Shown: positions 9,901-18,857 of the stretch, in pieces
Numbering within the stretch: position 1 is the stretch's first letter
How the letters are laid out: each line of letters opens with the position of its first letter
NCBI GenBank assembly: GCA_002633005.1
Contig: NMRA01001153.1
Location: 1-38,333, forward strand
DNA length: 38,333 bases
From: Phoronis australis
Lineage: Eukaryota > Phoronida > Phoronidae
Reading direction: 5' to 3'
Translations under genes and position numbers: made by a program
The notes under the pieces: generated by a model
What the model was told of the DNA's origin: nothing
What the model saw: the letters and a program-made list of their open reading frames with translations, nothing else
The model's database searches: none

Positions 9901-12900
9901 TTCAGTGTGAAAATCCTTCACTATTCTGTTACACACGTTGGTTTCAAACTCTAAACGTCTCAAGTGTTCTTCAACGGAAATTTCAAAATGGCGGTTTTTT
10001 CATGAAGGTCATCTGGTGAAAAGTTTTCTTCAAACAATAAAATTTCACTATAATACAGCTGCGGGTAGTTAATTTCTTGATGAACATGAAAAGTTTTACT
10101 GTCACACATCTGACTTTTAAAAAAAATCAAAAGTTTTAGCCCTCCAGTGGGCAAGCCTCTAACTGCCCTCTTGTGTTCAAGTCTGTGTTTACCGGTCCAA
10201 TACCGGCGAGCCGCTAAGGGAAAGTTCACTGGGTTAGTGTCGTGGGGACGGTACTGGGCCATTCCTGGCCCAGAAACGTAAACCGGTATACGGTACAAGC
10301 GTTATCAAGCAACAGTTATTCAGTACTGGGCCAATACTGTCATGTTTACTGGGTTATACACGGTAGGCTTACTCTCGAAACTTTCGCCATTTATTTGCGT
10401 GGTATTGCGTAATTTTGATTTTTCGCTAGATTCCTAGGTCTACCGAACGTACCCAAAGCTGAACAGGATATTGTTACCAATTTTAGCATTGCGACACTGA
10501 TTATAATCACATTTCATCTATAGAAATGTCATAGTTGTGACATTTGGTAGCCTATACATGTATATGATTCTTTTCGTACAGTAGGAATACGAACGACCTT
10601 CTGACGGTTTAGTTTAAACGAGTAGACCAAGTACATGTACATGTATATAGCAAGTGCAAGCTCTTTAGTGTGCACGTCACAGTATTAATTTTGATGTATT
10701 TCATATTTGCTGCTTAAGGTTGTTGAATCCTAGTCGACTTGCATTTTTGGTTGATTTAAATTGTTTGGTGTTGAAACTACACGTATACAAGATTTTACCG
10801 AATTTTGATTTTATCAGATTGTTCTGGGAATAATGCGATTGTTGATATCCCAGAGAATACAATGACAGGCGACGCTTGTTCTTAACAAATCTACTAACCA
10901 AAAGCCTTTCTTTGGGGTTGCATGACCAAAATCAATCAATTTCACTTTGTTGGTTTGTCGTTCCACCATGACATTGTCGGCGTGGAAATCATTGAGTAGT
11001 ATATCGTTTCTATGGGCAAGGTGAACTGCTTTCGCGATTTCCATGAATACGTTTACAATTTCTGGGATCGGCAGCGACACCGGCGGTCCAGTAACGCATT
11101 ATCAAGGTGGTTGTCTATGTAGTCTGCTAGTGTCAAACCATCTATAAGTTCCATTACAAGTCCAACTATCGGTTGGTCTTCGTCGTCAGCCGTTGGTGTC
11201 AGATACAAGCCAAACGGTTCGGGGACACATTTGTACCGAGCAAGGGCCCGTAGACATTGGTATTCCGTGTTAGATGTTGACTTCACGTCGCCGCGCAAAT
11301 AGTTCTTAACACACGCCTGTTGCTCAGTTCCCGTAGCGTCATTTACGTAAGTTCCAGCATACAGTGTGCCTGAAGCTCCTTCGCCGACTACGGTATAATC
11401 CCCATCTTTTATTTTGTACCTGTAAAAAAGGGAAACAGTTACGTGTTTAGCTAGATGGATACTGAATTTCGCTCCAATTTTGCGAATAGGTCCCCCGCCA
11501 TTACATCAAAAAAAAAACAAAAAAAAACGCACGAATCAGGGACCCGTTCCTAAAAATTGACTCACGAAAGACAAATCAACAGTAAATTGGTCTCAAGGCC
11601 GTTGCAAGAAAGAGGTCTTAAACTTTACTTAAATTTATACTTACATTCTGTCTTCATTTTGATTATTTTACCGAATGTGGAAATTGAAACAAACCTTAGA
11701 CTTTAGTTAATCTAATATCAGTTTAAGTCAGTTGGTTGGAACCGGCCCCAGGTCCATCAGCTTACACGATGCTTGGAGCTGTTTTTTATGGAGGGGAAGG
11801 GCTTTCTTATGTGATGCCCGGAACCTCCTATTCATCCTAAGCCTGTGTATGGTGTGTGCTGAGTTTGATATCTGTTAGATTCGTACATTTATCTTGAGAA
11901 TCTGTTATTGCTCTTACATGTATTTATTGGCACCTAGTTATTGAAACTCGTACTTTAACACGAGATACACGTAAAGTTCCTTTTTCTTTCAATCAGTGAG
12001 CCATGAAAATTGAAAGCTTACCTGAATGCTCTTTCTGGTAGATAAGCCGTCTTCGGCTTCCGTTTTCGAAATATTTTTCTCATCCTATTTTCGTTCCCTT
12101 CAGCAACAATAGATGGCGGCGTATCTCCTTCAGGAATTACAGAGATAGGCAATCTTGAAAAGACCCAAATTTCCAACTAAAGGTTGTCTGTGGGATGAGG
12201 GCTGAACAAAGTTCTCTTGTGCACTTAGTCGCGGATTATGCTGGACCGGCATGCTAAAAAAGCGGATTCGCCTGCGTCGTTGCTTTTGCGCCTGCGACAC
12301 ACGGCGTCTTCGGCGTTTGGATGAGTTGAACGTACATGTACCATGTGCGTTCATGAATTCAACCGGTCGACGGACTATTTTTGTAGCACATGACTTGGCT
12401 TTTCGAATGTATTTCAATGCAAACGCTCTTCGCAACAAATTTGGGTAGCACGATTTTACCTTCCTTAGCTTTGATGACGTAAATTTCCTGACGGGACAAG
12501 TTTTTGTCCTGCGCGCAACGATCCATTGCGATTCTGTTATGACCTTTGAAACGATCTAGAGGCGAAATATGACGTTGATCTCTGCATTATGCCGTCCTTT
12601 ACGGCCAATCGCTGAACCGCAATCCTTGTTTTGGTGACGCACGTTGTTGTTTTATACTTAATTTTCAATCTGACGCCGCGCACGCTGCTACAGAACTCGA
12701 CGCCGTAGTGTATCCCGACTCGACGATGAACATGAAAACATAATTTCTGGAAAACGTACGGTATAGAACGGGAGAGTCGACCGAGGGGCTGGACGTACCT
12801 CCCCACTAATTCATTGTTAAAAAGTTTCAATCCGCCGACAAAGAACTGCTTGAGAGAAACAGGCTTTAGTAGCTGCAGGAAGTCAAACGACACCTTTGGG

Positions 12901-13031
12901 AGCTTTACAGAGGTATTCGGCACTGTGACCAGCGGAAGACTAATAGGTCTAACACTGTACTTCTTTCTCTCTGTCATGTCGTCGAAAGCGATACTTTCTG
13001 CAGATTTGTTCGCATCGGCTTCCGTTGACAA
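3627..13031 (-). CDS. atypical single-domain protein kinase gene (exons 13031-12799, 12153-12022, 11419-10899, 3912-3627)
   Basis: Four exons join in compatible phases (2, 2, 2) to give about 391 residues, mostly one protein kinase domain preceded by a basic linker (RMRKIFRKRK). Visible landmarks are the glycine loop GEGASGTLYAG, the ATP-anchoring lysine in ACVKNY, a helix-C glutamate in NTEYQCL, the catalytic loop LLNDFHADN, the metal-binding LIDFGHA, then HLAPEV, RSDVYSFG and KCRPRN. The protein stops about ten residues after the kinase domain. The catalytic Asp and Asn are kept, but the HR of HRD is LN and the following K is H. Exon 3 carries a one-base frameshift near 11082. The first exon listed starts at a splice acceptor, so the 5' end is missing; an internal ATG (DDM, codon 19) could also start translation. 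The kinase fold is certain, the family (TKL/IRAK-like is my impression) is not. Confidence 0.85.
3936..4887 (+). mobile_element. non-autonomous CAG-ended DNA element, copy B
   Basis: The ends are imperfect inverted repeats: CAGTGGCGGATCTAGG at the left and CCTAAATCCGCCTATG at the right, each bordered inward by G or C runs. The 3' two thirds match copy A (1394-1971). A 158-bp relative with the same termini lies at 32089-32246. A tRNA-like segment (4161-4235) sits inside this copy but not in copy A. No transposase frame is present. Termini resemble hAT-type ends, but the flanks show no clear 8-bp duplication. Confidence 0.65.
4161..4235 (-). repeat. tRNA-derived (SINE-like) segment
   Basis: Read on the minus strand, it has an A-box-like TGGTGTAGTGG and, about 43 bases later, a B-box-like AGTTCGAGCC, the spacing of an internal Pol III promoter. 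A possible seven-base acceptor pairing (ATCGTGG with TCGCGAT) closes it at 75 nt, and an anticodon-like arm CCT-TTCAGCC-AGG can be drawn. The T stem pairs badly and the acceptor spacing is a few bases too long, so this is a decayed tRNA-related sequence, not a functional tRNA gene. Confidence 0.45.
4888..5373. other. kinase intron, no feature recognised
   Basis: AT-rich intronic sequence between two mobile elements; no open frame, terminal repeat or RNA motif stands out. Confidence 0.5.
5374..5394. repeat. G17 homopolymer with ambiguous base
   Basis: Seventeen G followed by AAA and an N at 5394. It shows that this assembly has unresolved homopolymer positions, which is relevant when judging one-base frameshifts elsewhere. 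Confidence 0.95.
6007..6012 (-). terminator. poly(A) signal AATAAA for the element-borne gene
   Basis: AATAAA on the minus strand, about 100 bp downstream of the TAA at 6112, at a normal distance for a short 3' UTR. Confidence 0.5.
6112..6233 (-). CDS. candidate terminal exon of the element-borne gene
   Basis: Acceptor GTTTTATTTCAG opens a 39-codon frame beginning IVVKEHSNANASFIVKEAPC, ending GEDCVKLPVH and TAA at 6112. It joins either donor of the exon at 7064-7256 in frame. An AATAAA on the minus strand about 100 bp past the stop completes a plausible 3' end. No homologue is recognised. Confidence 0.45.
6652..7074. repeat. inverted-repeat element with self-complementary ends
   Basis: AAGCCTCAAGATG (6652) is mirrored by CATCTTGAGGC (7064-7074), and TAGCCATTTGAGGCTTGG near 6678-6696 by CCAAGCCTCAAATGGCTTA at 7033. 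Each end also contains AGCCTCAA and TTGAGGCT, so each arm can fold on itself as well as pair with the other. The interior is AT-rich with no coding frame. Confidence 0.6.
7064..7256 (-). CDS. candidate internal exon of the element-borne gene
   Basis: Acceptor CTATCTCATTTTAG is followed by an open frame FFDNETPNAQISKSETMQAI, GYLMKRKQSPFCCCVYFFDN and so on to SLVSMPQ. Two donors are possible, CAAGATG|GTGCTG (7064) or GGCTTG|GTATTG (7034). Both leave phase 1, which is what the terminal exon at 6233 needs. The exon end coincides with the right arm of an inverted repeat (6652-7074). The 226-nt exon upstream does not join directly in phase, so another exon or a frame error lies between. Confidence 0.45.
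7257..8395. other. interior of the 4.67-kb element, no exon recognised
   Basis: The only structure seen is a short block at 7686-7735 (GAGTTTATCTGTTCCTC...) that resembles 394-445 inside the first MITE. No splice-bounded open frame was found. Confidence 0.4.
8570..9830. repeat. long imperfect foldback (inverted repeat) nested in the 4.67-kb element
   Basis: The left arm (8570-8920) and the reverse complement of 9590-9830 share, in the same order, CTCAGCTTCTGRTCGT, ATGACACTCGGGA, AAAACTCAATAAATWTACAC and GGTGTCCTGCTCCAGC. An inner pair, TAGGGTGAGCAAACC at about 8986 and its complement at about 9570, extends the symmetry. Related CTCAACTTCTGATC words recur at 8410, suggesting local duplication. 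No coding frame was recognised. Confidence 0.6.
9888..10113 (-). CDS. candidate exon of the element-borne gene (frameshifted)
   Basis: A very good acceptor (a T-rich tract ending TTTTTTTTAAAAG) opens the frame QMCDSKTFHVHQEINYPQ and YYSEILLFEENF..., and a good donor (TTCTG|GTAAGT) closes it. Reading stays protein-like to ...HEKTAILKFP, then must slip one base near 9970 to continue EEHLRRLEFETNVCNRIVKD to the donor. This is either decay or a sequencing error. The YYSEILLF stretch faintly recalls segments of Helitron-type helicase polyproteins, but I do not assign it. Its entry phase would also fit the kinase donor at 10899, so an alternative kinase exon is possible. Confidence 0.45.
10899..11419 (-). 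CDS. kinase gene, ATP-binding lobe and catalytic loop exon (frameshifted)
   Basis: The acceptor is TTTTTTACAG and the donor GCTTTTG|GTTAGT. The exon carries the kinase from the glycine loop to just past the DFG motif. The frame breaks at about 11080-11084: upstream codons end ...DNALLDRR, and the continuation VSLPIPEIVNVFMEIAK is one base out of register. A single base lost in the CCGG(G)TG context explains it. Exon length (521) is one short of what both flanking splice phases need, which supports a deletion rather than an intron. Confidence 0.8.
11571..11755. repeat. short dispersed repeat related to 25585-25822
   Basis: Bounded by AAGGCCGTTGCAAGAA and TTGGAACCGGCCCC, with an interior rich in TTAAGT/ACTTAA words. 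25585-25822 has the same arrangement (GAGGCCTCTTCCAAGAA ... TTGGAACGGGCCC). GGCC-plus-TTCCAA inverted ends suggest a MITE family; the target duplication is not resolved. This copy lies in a kinase intron. Confidence 0.45.
12022..12153 (-). CDS. kinase gene, linker exon with basic cluster
   Basis: The acceptor is TCTTTTCAAG and the donor TTCAG|GTAAGC; entry and exit phases both fit the neighbouring exons. It encodes LPISVIPEGDTPPSIV..., then a strongly basic RMRKIFRKRKPK stretch just before the kinase domain. The long basic open frame overlapping it (12130-12438) is in another phase and ends in a stop, so it is intronic. Confidence 0.7.
12799..13031 (-). CDS. kinase gene, N-terminal exon
   Basis: The exon runs from an acceptor (cttttccag) to a strong donor (GGGAG|GTACGT). 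It encodes 77 residues including DDMTERKKYSVRPI and ending KLFNNELVG, with the last two bases completing an Arg codon with the next exon. It precedes the kinase domain and matches no domain I know. The upstream candidate exon at 13470-13760 ends in phase 2 and does not join this one in frame, so an exon is missing, a different acceptor is used, or a base is missing. Confidence 0.65.
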
Positions 13032-13469
13032 CTGGAAAAGTTTGAAAGTTTGATTAGAATTAATTAATTATGAATTCTTTTATAACTAATCCCATTGTTA
13101 TTCAAGTCCATAGCCCCTTTCAGCATGGCATACATCATTGTCACGAAAAGCGGCATATCAGATACAGTACCTCTTTAGTTCCTACGTTAGATTTAGAAAT
13201 GTTATTCCGCGTACATGTAGATTAATTATGTTAATTTCGCCAATCTGAACGTCCTAGCAAAAACTAAACTAATTTTAAGCAATCCAAACTTGTTCATGGT
13301 GATTGACTTTCAGATTTTTGAATAAATAATCATATTGTTAATCCTTATCTTTATACTGCAGACCTGCCTGAACTGTAGCAGACGACTTTGTATTTTGCTT
13401 GAAAAACTCTCATGCAGTTCAACGCATAAACTAAGCACTCAGTTGTCTGTCACTTGAAACTTTCCTTTA

Positions 13470-13760
13470 CCTTAACAACTTGTTCATCTCAACGTTATTC
13501 ATAAAACTTAACGAAGCCACTGTTTTGAAATTACAGGCTACTGAAGGACATGTCCATGATGGAAACCAGGGCGATAGTTTGACTTCCGTTTCAGAAAAAA
13601 ATAACTTCCCCGCCTTCCCAGTGAATGCAGTATTATACCAGCCGATCCCTACAAGTTTCTGGCTGCCACTTCGTTTCCACAATCGGTAGCCAATTAACAT
13701 ATGTGTGCCTTCGTTCTCAGGTGACAATGGCACCGGTCCACAGTTCTGTTGGCGTAACAA
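13470..13760 (-). CDS. candidate upstream exon of the kinase gene
   Basis: An open frame with protein-like composition (GTHMLIGYRLWKRSG, KLVGIGWYNTAFTGK, KLFFSETEVKLSPWF) ends at a donor, GTTGTTAAG|GTAAAG. Its 5' limit is unclear: acceptor-like AGs lie at 13744-13765. It ends in phase 2, whereas the exon at 13031 begins in phase 0, so the two do not join directly. No domain is recognised. It could be a spurious frame. Confidence 0.3.
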
Positions 13761-13927
13761 GCTCTATCGTGTTTTGTATCTGAGACAGAAATGCTCGTGA
13801 TAGCATATCTAAATATTTGAATAATTATATTTGATATTGGTTTCATGTATATTGTTCTATGTATATTATTTGATCTATGAATTGTAAGCAGCCCGGATAT
13901 AATGCTTCGTGATTTCTGGGTTTGTCA

Positions 13928-14164
13928 TTATTTTTTGTTCTGTGCATTCGCCAATAACTTTATATCACATTCAAATTTCATGAGTACAGTGTACGCAAGG
14001 AAAGGGAACGAAGACTGGAAACACACTGGAGAAATTAGCTCACGAGAAGGAGCGATTGGACTCTGGGACGAGGTGAGTTGAACATCTCTTGAAAAGCCGA
14101 GATTTCTCAAGAAGACAATTGGAATGTTTGCCTTCTTTCCCGTCTTCCAGAAATAGTTTGCCAT
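13928..14164 (-). CDS. unassigned 78-codon ATG frame
   Basis: Starts MANYFWKTGKKANIPIVFLR and ends with a stop at 13928. It lies upstream of the kinase candidate exons on the same strand and could hold a first exon, but no convincing donor was found in it. Offered only as the nearest ATG-initiated frame. Confidence 0.15.
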   Translation of the reverse strand: MANYFWKTGKKANIPIVFLRNLGFSRDVQLTSSQSPIAPSRELISPVCFQSSFPFLAYTVLMKFECDIKLLANAQNKK

Positions 14165-15208
14165 TCAAGCATACTTTAGGTTAATTTCAAGAGTAAACCT
14201 TAACTTGTCTTTGAATATCTTTAATTCATTAACCCAGTGATTGAATCCTTCTCTGAGTCTCAACAATTTTCGAATGATCTCGGGCAGACGATCAGAAACA
14301 TACATGTATGTACTGGGGCTATTCGGAAAATCTACAATAACTAGAGGGCGCGCGTGTACTAGTGGTGATAGATTGACAGCCTCGATTTCGCGAGCCCTTT
14401 AAATACATGGTAAAATGGCGTGCAGCCGTGCCAACTGAATCTGAGATTGCGTGAAAAGGGTGCTTCTATGAGAGAAAGTAAGCACGACCTTATACAAAGG
14501 TAAGGTTTGTGATTATTTTAACGATTATTCCATGATTACTCTACCGATGCCTGTTTACTGAGGTACTCGCCGATGTCGACTTCGCAGCAGTCGCCAGTCG
14601 GGTTAATCTTTGTTTGTTGTGATATGTGATACGATACTTGACGTATGAATCGGGATCTTTTCGTACATCAAAGCATTATTATTGTTTGGAATGAATTCTA
14701 ACAGTTTATCAGTGACAGTTACACCAATCATTGCTGAATGTTTATGCTGTCAACTCGATACAGCTAGGTTAATGAGTTAAGATTACAATCCAAGCCCAAT
14801 GGCAAAGGGTACATGACAATTATCCATTACATTAGACTATTTGTTTACTCGGTATCATATGTCTTCTAGAAATCTATTAAACGTTGACATGGAAATCTAT
14901 CACGTCTCTTTTCACGCAACCTTTGGTTTTTAGATTTGAGGGCTTGTACTGTGCAGAGGAGATCTATGCATCGCTTCTACATCGTCCCTGAATAGACAGA
15001 AATTGGTTTTTAGCATTTGACTGCAGCTAAACAACAAGATCTTCCCATCCAGTGCAGATCTGTTGTCAAAGCCTACTTTCAATATTGGAGACAACGAACA
15101 AAGCCTTTGAAAAGGAACAGCTATTTCTAAAGAAAGGTATTAAGTCATTTTCTTAATTTACTTATTCAGGTCCTTAGCGGGAGATTGGCATAGGGTGTTG
15201 GGGTTGTA

Positions 15209-16339
15209 CGGTAAAGTCGCGTGATTTTCGGACGGCCCGCCATTTTCGACCAAGAATAAATATTTCCGAAATGAGTTTTTCATAGTCCACGAAATTCGTA
15301 CAAGGTCCAAAAACTGTTTTTCAATGATCTTCGAACTTCGGACAATGTCGTAAACGTCGGATTTTTGCCCTGCGACTTTCGGACAAGGAAAATTTTAGAA
15401 ACGCTAATTTGGGATCGACGCAACTCCCGTGTCACTAAAGCGTTGAACGGATGATTACTACTCTAAAAGGCTTGAATCTGAGAATTGGTCTAACGGGCTT
15501 TGTAATTTTTACCTTGTCTTGACGATGTCATGACCGTTACTCCATTGTCTTGTGTTTAGCTTGTGTTTGGCGCTTTAGCTTTGAAAACAGTCACCGAGTC
15601 ACGCATGACGAAAATTTCTGATGAAAATACAAATGGGAAATACACCGAAGGCTGCAGTTTTTCGTTGTAGCGTAAATTGTGCTCTGGTTTAATTAGACCG
15701 TGTTGTTCGACTTCCAACTGTGACATTGAACTTGCACGCCTGACATCAACTTGCGTGTTTACGAAACGTTTTTATTTTTAAAACGTCCTGGCCTTTGCAA
15801 ATGCCCTTGTTAGTGCCTAAAATCTCCTCGCGACGTGTCTGGGATTTTTTTTTGACGTGATGAGAAATATTTTTTGTTTAGGCCCCCATTCACAATAGGC
15901 CACAGCTAAGTCTGTTCGTAGGATATCGCGCGTTCAAAGTAGTCTAGATAGTGAACAGCAGCAGCCGAATGAGACGGAGCCAAAGTAAAGCTGGTTAATA
16001 ATCAAACATAGTGCAAGGCCCAGCACTCAGAAAGGGGCGCGGCGCACACGCAATTGTTACAGAGACATTGCATCCCTGTCCTATGTTGTGTAAGTGCCGG
16101 TGTGCTATAACACATATCAAAAACTAATGTACATCCACGTAACCACGTTTCACTACCCTTACAAATTGTCTGTTGCTCACTGATAAGCATCGCAGACGCA
16201 AGAGTCTCGCTAAAGAAGATAGTGTGACCGTGTACTTCGTTTGCAATGCCTCACCATGATGTTTCGCGAGATTCGTCCAAGAATGAATTTTTTCTATTGG
16301 AATTAATTTTCAGTGTCCGAAAATCACGCGACTTTACCG
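15209..16339. mobile_element. 1.13-kb TA-flanked element with perfect 25-bp inverted ends
   Basis: CGGTAAAGTCGCGTGATTTT at the left end continues five more bases, and the complement at the right end matches it without mismatch over 25 bp. TA stands outside both ends (15207-15208 and 16340-16341), the target of Tc1/mariner-type elements. The perfect ends argue for a younger insertion than its surroundings. The interior has no transposase-length frame, so it is non-autonomous. Confidence 0.7.
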
Positions 16340-17156
16340 TAATATTTGGTACAACTGAATGTGAGGAAATAACAGGTAATACATGTTTGGGGAAAAGAGC
16401 ATGGTGAGGTAATTCTTAACCTTTATGAAGCCCCTTCAAGTTGATTACATGAAACTGTTTTGCTACTTGTATCAATTGTAAACCCATGAAAATATATAAC
16501 GTTTTCTGAATTCACAGTGACTGAATAGTCTTAACTCATGCCTTGAAATGTTGCAAGTCGTTATAAATTCAAATGACAGCCATTTTTGTGAAAATTGCAT
16601 TTTTGATGGTGCCTTACGATTTGTAATTACTCTTAAACAACACAAAGATTATCCATCATTTTTAAATACCCAAGTCTTCATATCTTCTACTGGAAGAAAA
16701 ATTAAAAGTCTGCGAAACGGTTCATTTAACCTTAGACTAGAAGTTTGCTTGACAGACCCATGAACCTGTAATCAAATTTTAAAATTGCTGAAAGTATCAA
16801 AATTAAAAAGGCTTGAGAATGGGTCACAAAGGTTTAAAGATGTCTCAAGAAACTTGTATATTTTGCATACAAGTGATGCGTTTAAAGAATTATTATGGCT
16901 AGGAATAAAAAATAAACACAGTTTTATGCAATACTTATAATATGCACCCTTGGTTTCTGAAAATAGTAGTATTTCATTTTATGTGAAACTGTAGAGCAGT
17001 CACCAAATATTTTTGAAAAACAGCGATAACATTTTTGACCCAATCTGGAGTACTTAATTATTCATATTTCAATATTTGTTCCATGTTCAGTGACATTTTA
17101 AGGCCGTTTCAAGCTGTATCATAGACAAGCTTTGTTACTCCGTTCTCTTCCCACAG

Positions 17157-17340
17157 CACTTCCACACACCAGCAGTGCTGGATGGCACAATACACAAGTC
17201 AGTGGCCCTGGAGAAATGTGAATCGCAGTACTAAGTTACCATAAGACAATGTGCCAGTGGAGTGTCTGTGTATCCAGACGAACTATATCTGACTGCTACA
17301 CAAGTAAACCTTGTTGGTGAGGATGCCCTTTCATAGGCAA
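17157..17340 (+). pseudogene. decayed coding fragment inside the 14314-19003 interval
   Basis: After a textbook acceptor (CCGTTCTCTTCCCACAG) one frame reads HFHTPAVLDGTIHKSVALEK and CESQY, hits TAA, then stays open through VYPDELYLTATQVNLVGEDA before further stops. It reads like a spliced transposon exon with an in-frame stop, but no family is recognised. Confidence 0.25.
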
Positions 17341-18655
17341 TAATTCATGTGTGGACAAAGCTTATTTCCTTTCCTGGAAGTAACTTGAGGGACTGAAGCT
17401 AAAGAAGACCTAGTGACACTCTGGTCTAGTTCAGGGTCTGATTTGGGGCTCAAAACGATTCAAGTGATATGCTGCTGTGTTTACCTTCAAGGGTCTAATT
17501 ATAGATGTTGTTGAGGCTGAATGAGGTTACATGAAAGAAAGCCACGTGTCGAAACTGGACCTTTTTTACAAGCGCTTCTATAGACCATTGAAACTAGATC
17601 CCAGTGAAATGAAAGCCAAAAGCTGAGTGACATTAACTTTTCCTTTCAGAAGAAAGGCTTTATACTATTGGTAAAAAATTTTCAATTTGGTGCACATTAT
17701 GGGGAAATGACATTCAGTGACTCCATCGATTGTCTTATTGTATGTTTTCAATTGTAGCTAGCTGGATAAGAATCTGCTATGCACAAGATTCGAGAATAAA
17801 CAATTATCAGTGTATTTATAAACAAATGGCAAACTGAAAAAGCACAGAAAGAAACAACATTGCGAGGGAGTCCATAATCAGGCATATCAGGTGCTGAATT
17901 TCTGAACTACATTTAATTCTATCAAGTTATTACTGAAGGATTGCTTTTCACTTTGTCCAAAGGTAAAATAAATGGTCGGGCGGTTGGTATCAGTTGTTTT
18001 CTCTCACCTGTAACAGAATCGTCCGAGAAATATTAGCAAATTGTAAAAGAAAAGACAAGACAAAACTACTTTTGTAAGGTAGAACATACTTGACATTTCA
18101 TTTTCATGTTTATGTGTAGAAACTAATAACCTTTGTACCCTCGTCTTATTTAATATCTGAATTAAAATATGTGAAACAGGCTAAAAGTGACTTATCAATG
18201 TGTATTTTTCATGACACTTAAAATGTGCTTCTGATCTCAACAAGTAAAATTCATTCTAGGTGTCAATTTTTTTCCAATGGAATGTTACAATATTTACTGA
18301 ATTAAGGCTTATTCATGTTAATTCGATAACTGATCTGGTAGTCCTGGGGGTGGGATCCGCGATAAAATAAAGAAACTCACTCATCTAGAGAATTTTTTTG
18401 GAAACAGCATAGTTTTGAAGAGAAACTGTTGTGAAAAAGTCACCCTTGACTTCTGTGCATCACGTACCAAACACCTCTTATTTCGGGAGCTCCCCCGCCC
18501 AGGACAATATGAACATGTGCTGCTAGCCTACCCGGCATCGGGTGAGTTTCCTCAAAGAAACACTTACTTCCACTCAACAAACCTGTTATTCAGTGGGGTA
18601 ACTGGTGAGGATAACATCATCGAACGATGTTGATAGAAACTGATTGCTAAAAACT

Positions 18656-18857
18656 TACCAAGAAATGTTGTGCAGTCTCCGAATGGAACTGCATATTAGC
18701 TGGCATAGTCTAGAGCACACACGGGGCTTCAGTTCAGCATCCACACACTTTTTGTCAGTTAGTTGACCCTTTTGACCGCAATTGTCCACGAATATAGTAA
18801 CATTAGGTCTTTTGGGAATTGGTGGCCACCTGTCGAAGACTTGCATCAGGGAAATTA
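18656..18857 (-). CDS. candidate exon, unassigned, near the right end of the 14314-19003 interval
   Basis: A 63-codon frame starting MQVFDRWPPIPKRPNVTIFV and containing several cysteines (VCSRLCQLICSS) runs into a consensus donor, TTCTTG|GTAAGT. It lies about 150 bp inside the right inverted end and may be the first exon of a transposon gene. No homologue is recognised. Confidence 0.25.

Larger units (their letters stand above)
5686..10353 (-). mobile_element. 4.67-kb element with palindrome-rich inverted ends
   Basis: CCCAGTAAACATG at 5686-5698 is repeated as its exact complement at 10341-10353. Inward of both ends lie many copies of the palindromic word family TACTGGGCCAGTA/ACTGGCCCAGT (dense in 5700-5945, and again in 10195-10335). 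The interval lies wholly inside the last kinase intron and contains a candidate spliced gene on the minus strand (exons at 9888-10113, 7064-7256, 6112-6233; poly(A) signal 6007-6012). Two further inverted-repeat elements are nested in it. The flanks share only TT, so the duplication rule is unclear and superfamily is unassigned. Confidence 0.55.

Noticed and set aside
9960-10298. 112-codon minus-strand frame taken as a whole
   Set aside because: Its first half runs through the element's inverted end and an evident splice acceptor at 10114; only the part after the acceptor looks coding.
12130-12438. 102-codon highly basic frame (RRRRR stretches) on the minus strand
   Set aside because: It ends in a stop and overlaps the kinase linker exon in a different phase; the exon joins skip it cleanly, so it is intronic.
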